Positions 57,585-64,000 of a DNA stretch of 64,000 nt are shown here, piece after piece (the stretch's first letter is position 1; every line of letters begins with the position of its first letter). The position numbers and the translations under genes are program-made. The stretch comes from Mesostigma viride. Its lineage: Eukaryota; Streptophyta; Mesostigmatophyceae; Mesostigmatales; Mesostigmataceae. Location of the stretch: the NCBI GenBank assembly GCA_009746045.1, contig RPFO01001945.1, positions 62,001 to 126,000 of the forward strand. The letters run 5' to 3'. The notes beneath the pieces are model-generated. The model had not been told where the DNA came from. It searched no databases and saw only the letters and a list, made by a program, of their open reading frames with translations.

Positions 57585-58603
57585 GGGTGGTGACTGCCAG
57601 CGGCCAGGGAATCACAGCACACAGGTGTGGCAGCTGGTAGAACTAAGAGAGCAATCCCACCGCTTCAGAGCATCAGGGCCGGCCTCGCCAAGCCGAGTGT
57701 GCAGAAATACGGTCCCTGTCACAGCGGGTCGCCTACCGACGTCGCAATGCACTGAGGACCGAGTAATGCCACGTCAGAGCCGCGCACGAGGGCAACCGTG
57801 GTGGGGTGGACCGGTAATACCCGCATGCAGCCATTCTCCAAGCAGCGTCTGAGACGTGGCCGGCGTACAAAAGACGCAGCTACGGCGTACTAGAGTGCGG
57901 CAGGCACACCTCTATATTCCCTGGTATGCTGTGAAAACCGGAAGTCTTGAAAGGCGCAGTGTTGGTGTACTTCAAACACCTCCAGCCTGGAACCGGGTCA
58001 GAGACCGCGGCGATGTGCGAGCTTGACACATTCCGCCATGGAGCGCGCAGCTGGGTCGATGCCGCTTAATACCCGCGTCGGCAGACCAGCCTGGTCTGCC
58101 AATGTGGTCCCACGGAATGGAAGTCCGACGTCACGGAGACTGGAGGACGCGCGCGCAGACGAGGGCGAGAAATGCGGAAACCCGGCGCTGCAGGCACAAC
58201 AAAGGCGCACAACAAAGGTGGGCACAACAAAGGCGCATTTCATTACTGGCTCACGATGAGGACGTCGCCAAGGGTATGAATGGACGTTCGGAAGAGTACG
58301 CTCTCTAGTACCTGTTCTTGGAGAATGCCGGCATGACGTCCAAGGCATGCTATTCGCCGCGCAGTATAAATTTGCTTCAATTCACGTAGGGGGCGTGGGT
58401 CATCGTCCATGGGCGCGCGTGCCGTACCTGACGCGGGGCCCAATATCCACGCAGAGGTTGACGATGATGTTTAAGCGTGACTACACATTGTCCTTGGTGC
58501 CATCTTGATTGGAGGAGAGATTGGAGGTCGTGCTGTTCGTAATTTGCTGGCCACGCCTGGGCCACGTGACAAAAGTGAAAAAGCGCACAACAGGCCTCGC
58601 ACA

Positions 58604-60147
58604 CACCCTCCGCATTGGTAGGTTTACCAAATAATTATGAGGCTGGGCGCCGGCCAGCTGCAAACGATAAATAAAACAAAAGAATTTTAATTAACTAATT
58701 CCCGAGTGAAGTGAACTGTAGTTTTTGAAGCTACCAAACAAACAAAGAAAGTGTAAATAAATATTATTTTCCTGTCACTTGTGCACCTTTCTCGCTAACA
58801 AACAAAGAAATATTAAATCTCTGGCTGAAAAATGTGCTTTTCCCAGCCGTAAGAGCGGTGCATCCGGCTGGGTTATAGTTTATACAGAACAAAGTCAACA
58901 AACAAAGAATTATTAAATTTCGCAGCCAGTTCAACGGTTGTTCGGTAACCAAACAAACAAACTAATAATTAATTAATTGGGCGGGCACAGTAGCACTTTC
59001 AACCAATAAAACGCTATTGTCTAATTCCGAAGGGCCTTTCGGCTGAACCGAATTAAGAGCCTTCTCGTGGACCGCAGGGCCTTCTAGTCGTGGACCACCC
59101 TCTCGTGGACCGCAGGGCCACTGATGTACAACATCATGTACAACATCATGATCTTTTGATGCATATATAGGGCGATAGGGGTCTGCGCTACGCTGCACGA
59201 GCGTTTTGGTCATGATGCATCATGCCTGTGCACGCACCCTAGTGAAACCATTGAGCACAGGTTTCTTTACTGTAATCTCCCTGGGGTTTGGACGTGGCTC
59301 ATTAACATCTGGGCCGCATGGACGGCTTCGCCACCCACTCTCCCAATTACTAGCGTGCGTACCATCATTTTCGGTATTGCTGGCACACCAGGGACCGAGC
59401 TTTCAGTTTCCCAAGCAGAATGGATATCAAAGAGACAACCAGCGCAGGCCAGAAATCGGGAGAATCCGGACCATGGTAGCTCGAGCCTGCCGTTATCTTT
59501 TCCGCGTTTTCGAGTCGTTCAGGATGATGAAGATGAATGGTGATGGAAATGTGTATCCTTGTGCATTGAAATTATGGCTGGCTTACGTGTGGAGCGACTA
59601 GATGACCTAGACGGTGGGGCCGGAAACAGCATGCTTGATCAGGATATGGCTACGCACTACTATGCTATACGCGATCTGGACCATACGCAACGAGACAGTC
59701 TTTAAGGTCCGCGAGGCCGGAGTATACCCGCGGCGGCGTAGTCCGGCGCTTTATATACCTATGGAATGCGGCTATGCGCCGCTACTGGCTGTTAGCTCAG
59801 GAACAACACAGGGTCATGTGGGACCCAGGGCCCAATAACGACAAGCCGCCCAGCCCTCTCCAGCTTTTTCATGATCTACTGGGCCGTAATCAGGTATTCA
59901 CCAGTATGCCTCAAGGCGACATTACTCAGGTCCAATGGCTTCCCTGGTCTAATAACGCGCCCTATTAGCCCTTCACCTGTCCGGTCACAGCCGGCCCCAC
60001 ACGTGTGTGTGCCCACCTTCATTAGGATTCGCTGATACTCATTTCCCCTCTCACCTCTTTGGTCCATAACTGGCTAATAAAATATACCCATTTCCCCGAA
60101 AAAAATTAATAAAACTACCAAATAGTCAAATACCAATGCGGAGGGTG
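58604..60147. mobile_element. 1.54-kb TIR element related to the VMS1 intron element
   Basis: Ends CACCCTCCGCATTGGTA and TACCAATGCGGAGGGTG, flanked by CA on both sides. 58604-59075 is the reverse complement of much of 14066-14533. The rest includes the dispersed repeat (59428-59645) and a LINE fragment (59650-59970). Truncates block B. Confidence 0.7.
59650..59970 (+). pseudogene. LINE ORF2 C-terminal fragment
   Basis: TTMLYAIWTIRNETVFK is the Trp-rich block after the zinc-knuckle region of plant-type LINE ORF2. A frame change then gives FIYLWNAAMRRYWLLAQEQH and VQWLPWSNNAPY before TAG. Confidence 0.6.
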
Positions 60148-60151
60148 CAAC

Positions 60152-60420
60152 CAGTGTTTTTTTTAGTGGCGATACACCGCCAAATGTGGCGGTGTGGCAC
60201 TTTTTTTGGCAAAATGTGGCGTTGCCACCCACTTTGACAGGGCTCCCAAGAAGCCACAATTTGGCCGTGCTGTTCTACTTCGTAGTTTCGTTTCGCCACA
60301 GGGTGGCCGTGCCTGAAGTTTACTCTAGTACAGGTTACGCCACAATTGGCGGTGTCAGCCGGTCTTCCGGTCGGCGTTCCGCCACAAGCCTCCCTAGTAC
60401 TAGACTACTACTATGAGTAC
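60152..60420 (+). repeat. Left end of hAT element with GCCACA subterminal repeats
   Basis: CAGTGTTTTTTTTAGTGGCG is a typical hAT terminus. Within the next 240 bp TGTGGC/GCCACA occurs at least eight times in both orientations, as expected of transposase-binding sites. The right end was not found before 64000. Confidence 0.7.
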
Positions 60421-60721
60421 TACTATGACTGACTGACTGCATAGTGCATGTACAGTACGTAGAGCCCGGCCGGCGGCCAAGTGCCAAGTGGCAAGTGGCC
60501 CGCTGCCCGAGACCAGAGCACGGAGAGTGCACTGTGCAGACTGCAGCTTGTGTGCATTTCATTAACTGCATTTTCACGACAGCTGGCTCATATAACAGCT
60601 GGCGAGTGGCGGCCTGGCGCCTCAGTATTAAGTCACTCGCCAGCCATACTGCATTGACTAATGTGTTTCGACTTTCGGCACTAGTAATCGTTGTTGTTAA
60701 TTTACCAAGTAGGAAAAATCC

Positions 60722-63324
60722 ATGGCAGACGCTGGGCCGTTTAGGCCACCTGGGCCGCCGCAGGTAGTGAGGGGAGGAGAGAGAAGAAATAGTGTGTTTT
60801 ATGGCACCGGGCTTGGCCGGAAGCCTTTGGCCCTCCCAGCCGGAATGCGATGCAAACCAATCTTTCCAGGTCCGAATGGAGCCTCCATTGTCGTTGGGAA
60901 AACCAAGGCGACGGTAGAGATCGCTCCCGAGGAGGCGAAAAGGCTTAGGTCGAAGGAGACGCGGGCTGCTGCTCGGCGGGTAGAGAGTGAGGGGGCGCCC
61001 GAACATCCCGAGGTGATAGGGGCAGACGCGAACTACATCAAGGTCAGCATTAAGGTCATGGACGGGGAAGTGGGGTCCGATGTGCCTTCGAATGGATGTG
61101 ATGCGCCCCTCATTTCCTTGGTGCTGCTTTCCATTTTCGTAGCGCCACCTGCCAAGAGGGATTGGAAGGGCGCGGATGCCAATAGGAAGTGGAAACCCGA
61201 ATGGGGGCTGCGTTTCCCATGGTTGCGCTATGACGAAGAGAAGGACGAAGCATACTGCGGCCCTTGCCGTGATGCCAAGGTCACCATCGGGCTGGGTAGG
61301 GGGACCAAGGTTTTCAAGATCGACACTTTCAAGACACACGTTGTGGCTGACTCTCACGTGGCCGCCATTGCGAAGGAGAAGAGCGAGTGCCTGCGGGTGT
61401 ATTCAGGGGAGGAGAGGAGCACGCAGAGCCGGCAGAGGCAGACGGTCATGGGCGAGTTTGCCCCCCCCCTGGTCAGCTGAGCAAGTCCGACCGACTTAAG
61501 CTCAAGCAGTTCAAGGCGATGGCGTACACCCTGGCGAAGGGTAAGCCTATGACTGATTATGAGTCGCTGCCAACGCTCCTTTGCGAATACGAGGAGATGA
61601 GGGACGCGCTCCCCTCCCACCATTGGACTGACGGCTCAGGTTGGGAGATGGCGGAGGCGTTGGATGCCGTGTTGCTTGCTGACCTTAAGGCAAGGGTCGC
61701 CGCGGCTAGGTATGTCGCGGTCACCGTCGATGAGTCCAAGGCCAATGATAACGTAGAATTCATGTCGGTGGAGGTGGCTTTTGTGGAGGATGGAATAAAG
61801 CAGCAGGAGTTTGTCACGCTAAAAAAGGTAACTGCGGTGGACGCCCTCTCCCTGCACAACGAGCTGTGCATAGTAATGCGAGGCATGCTCGGAATCACGG
61901 ACGATCAGCTCGTGGTGAAGCTGGTTGGCTTCGGGTCAGATGGGGCATCGGTGATGATGGGGCAGCGGAAGGGTGTCGGGAAGAAGCTCTTGATGAGCAA
62001 TGCACCCTTCCTCGTGCCCATGCACTGCGCGCCGCACAAGCTCAGCCTGATAGCGAACGAGCTCAAGGGGAACTCCTTGTTTGCGCGGGTGGAGTCAATC
62101 CTCAAGTCAGCACACAACTGGGTGGCGCACTCAGCCATGAAGTCAGAGCAACTGAAGATGTGGCAGGGGATGCTGGGCACGGGTGGCCGGAAGCTGCAGC
62201 GCGTGTCCGACACACGCTGGCTTAGCGTGCAGGGGTGCCTCAACACGTTCCGCATTGAGTATCCTGCGATCGCCATGTGCTTGGCCACCTACCAACACAA
62301 GGAAGTGGAGCAAATGGCAGCAGCACAGGACTTGCTAGCCAACATGCTGGACATTGACACCCAGCTCGGGGTGGTCGTGTTCGCGCGCATGCTGGATGCC
62401 ATGAATTTCTTGGTCAAGCAGTGCCAGCAGCAGGACCTGCAGCTCGACACCCTTGCCCATGCGATCGAGGACTGCAAGACAACAATCCGTGATGAGTATG
62501 TGGAAGGGCCCAAGGTGTTCACTGGGACCCTCTGGAAGGGGTTTATAGACTTGGATGCCGACACGTCACCCTTTCTCACCGACCGCGGCGAGGTTTTCCG
62601 CAACTGCCAGGAAATGGAACACCCGGTAACATGTCAAACGGTGCACGAGGCCTCGGGTTCTCGGGCTCGCTACGTTTCAGTGGCAAGTGTCACGGAGGAG
62701 GAGTTCAGACTCCGCGTAATTGCTGCGCAGGAGCAGGCTACCGCTGCGGCCAAGGTGGTGCTGGACGACTTCGATATCCGATTCCCACCAAACGGTCTGC
62801 TCTCCGCGATGTCCATTTTGCAGCCAGGCTGGTGGACTGAGAAGGAGCGCGACGTGGCCGAGGTGCAGAAACAAGTTCAGGTGCTCAAGCGCAAGTTTGC
62901 TGTGGGGGTCACCATGGTGAATGGGAAGAAGGTGGGCCCACTGATTTCCCCGTCCCTCCTGGATGACCAGCTCGACTCCTTTATGCTCATGATGAAGAGC
63001 AACAGCCAGGAGTACACGTCCGCAAGGGCGTTGTGGAAGGTTTTGTTGACCAACCCGCTCATGCACGAGTTTGTGGGGGCGTATCTGCAGCTGGCAGAGT
63101 TGATGCTGCTCCTCCCTCTTACCAGCGTGGAGAATGAGCGGAGGTTCAGCCACATGAATTTCATTAAGAGCGATATTCGCAACCGCCTTCTCGAGCGCCA
63201 TCTGAACGTGGCGGTCCGCATCTTTGCATGCAGCTCTTCATACGAAGACATGCCGATCCAGGCGGCATATGCAGTGTGGTCTGCGGAGAAGGGCCGCCGC
63301 GCAACCGGCAGTGTTCTTACTTAA
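60722..63324 (+). CDS. hAT-family transposase, split by a frameshift
   Basis: Two overlapping frames give one protein of about 867 residues. Frame one (60722-61480) has a BED-like zinc finger (C179, C182, H206, H212). Frame two (readable from about 61462 to 63324) has the RNase-H-like core: VTVDES (Asp codon 61729), FGSDGASVMMG (Asp 61939) and SVENERRFS (Glu about 63136), then the hAT dimerisation region RNRLLERHLNVAV. The frames meet at nine C (61461-61469); one more C, or a -1 slip there, joins them. The ATG at 60722 is the first in frame after the terminus region. Resembles ZNF862/C17orf113-type hAT proteins. Apart from the shift the catalytic residues look intact. Confidence 0.85.
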
Positions 63325-64000
63325 ATACATAATTGCTTATATGATTCCTTGCTGCTAGCTACTAAGTTTTCTTATTTTCTGTGCTTTCCGCGGAATCTCA
63401 AATTTTGGGCAGCTAGCGTTTTCAAGTTTGTTGCCCGGCCTTCTGACGACAACGTAATTGCTTACATTGTCCCCGCCATCGGCATGTAGTCAAGTGTGCA
63501 AGCTAGTCATGGCTTCGCTTTTAGAGGGGCGTAATTATTAATGAACTTTAAATAAAATGATGAGGCCACCAATGAGCAATTGCGAATGAGCCATAATCCT
63601 TATTATTCGTTCATGACGGAATCACGGAAACTAGGAAGCCAAACATTACTAAGTCGGTCGTGAGAAGTAATACTGCGCCAATACAACAAATTAAGTAAGT
63701 TCAAAGCACACAGTGCTTTTTTTTGAATTTATTCTCGCGTGACGTAGTGATTTCATAAATTTAGTACGGCCGCTTACTGAAGCTTATGAGCTGACTAACT
63801 TTCAGTTGACTTTTGACTGAGTAACCTCACTTCATAGTCATAGACTGAAACTAATTAGGTAACTATAATGCATCCTTAGTCTCATTATTTAACGCGTTAG
63901 TAAACACTACACCTTCATAGGTTTTTATACTTTTCATTTAAGTAGGAAGACACAAGTGCAATTGAAGTATGATGAGAATGGGGCTGCCCGCCAGCAGGCC
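63325..64000. other. 3' flank of hAT transposase
   Basis: AT-rich, no ORF. 63388-63418 resembles the core of the foldback element (46285-46316). A CAGTGCTTTTTTTT word at 63711 points the wrong way to be the right terminus. Confidence 0.5.

Noticed and set aside
63711-63730. Right terminus of the hAT element (CAGTGCTTTTTTTT)
   Set aside because: Same orientation as the left terminus instead of inverted.

Overview
The window is nuclear DNA of a eukaryote. Two conserved genes are split by GT-AG introns with consistent phases, and the rest is dense in eukaryotic transposable elements and satellites. The protein phosphatase 6 exons look closest to plant/green-algal PP6, and the GC-rich exons sit among repeat-rich introns. 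A unicellular green alga is my best guess; the lineage call is tentative.

Layout. 1-2276 (minus): the first three coding exons of a PP6-type Ser/Thr phosphatase catalytic subunit, running off the left edge. 2277-3169: divergent intergenic region. 3170-19904 (plus): a complete VMS1/ANKZF1 gene (ribosome quality control, peptidyl-tRNA hydrolase, Cdc48/p97 partner). I rebuilt it as 12 phase-compatible exons encoding about 715 residues; its introns hold at least seven different tandem arrays and one terminal-inverted-repeat element. 19905-23760: gene-poor, with an inverted-repeat element, retroelement scraps and a small PHD-finger ORF between 29-bp direct repeats.

23760-60150 is a transposon nest built on a tandem segmental duplication. 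Block A (about 24480-43981) and block B (about 49757-58603) are copies of the same sequence, separated by a 5.8-kb foldback element (about 43982-49756). Each block carries the end of a decayed LINE ORF2, LINE 3' ends with a conserved hairpin, a GGGA microsatellite and a GT10 fucosyltransferase gene. That gene is an intact 636-codon frame in B and is broken in A. Comparing the blocks gives empty sites that date insertions: a hAT-like element (8-bp TSD), an ORF1-only retrotransposon (11-bp TSD), an unclassified 1-kb insert (10-bp TSD), and two LINE fragments in B (12-bp TSDs). The same comparison shows an unexpected excess of self-complementary 4-bp insertions.

60152-64000 holds the left end and transposase of a hAT element. 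The transposase is split into two overlapping frames at a run of nine C; the right terminus is not seen.

The host genes (PP6, VMS1, perhaps the GT10 gene) do not form an operon or visible pathway. What unites the window is repeat expansion and nested transposition.
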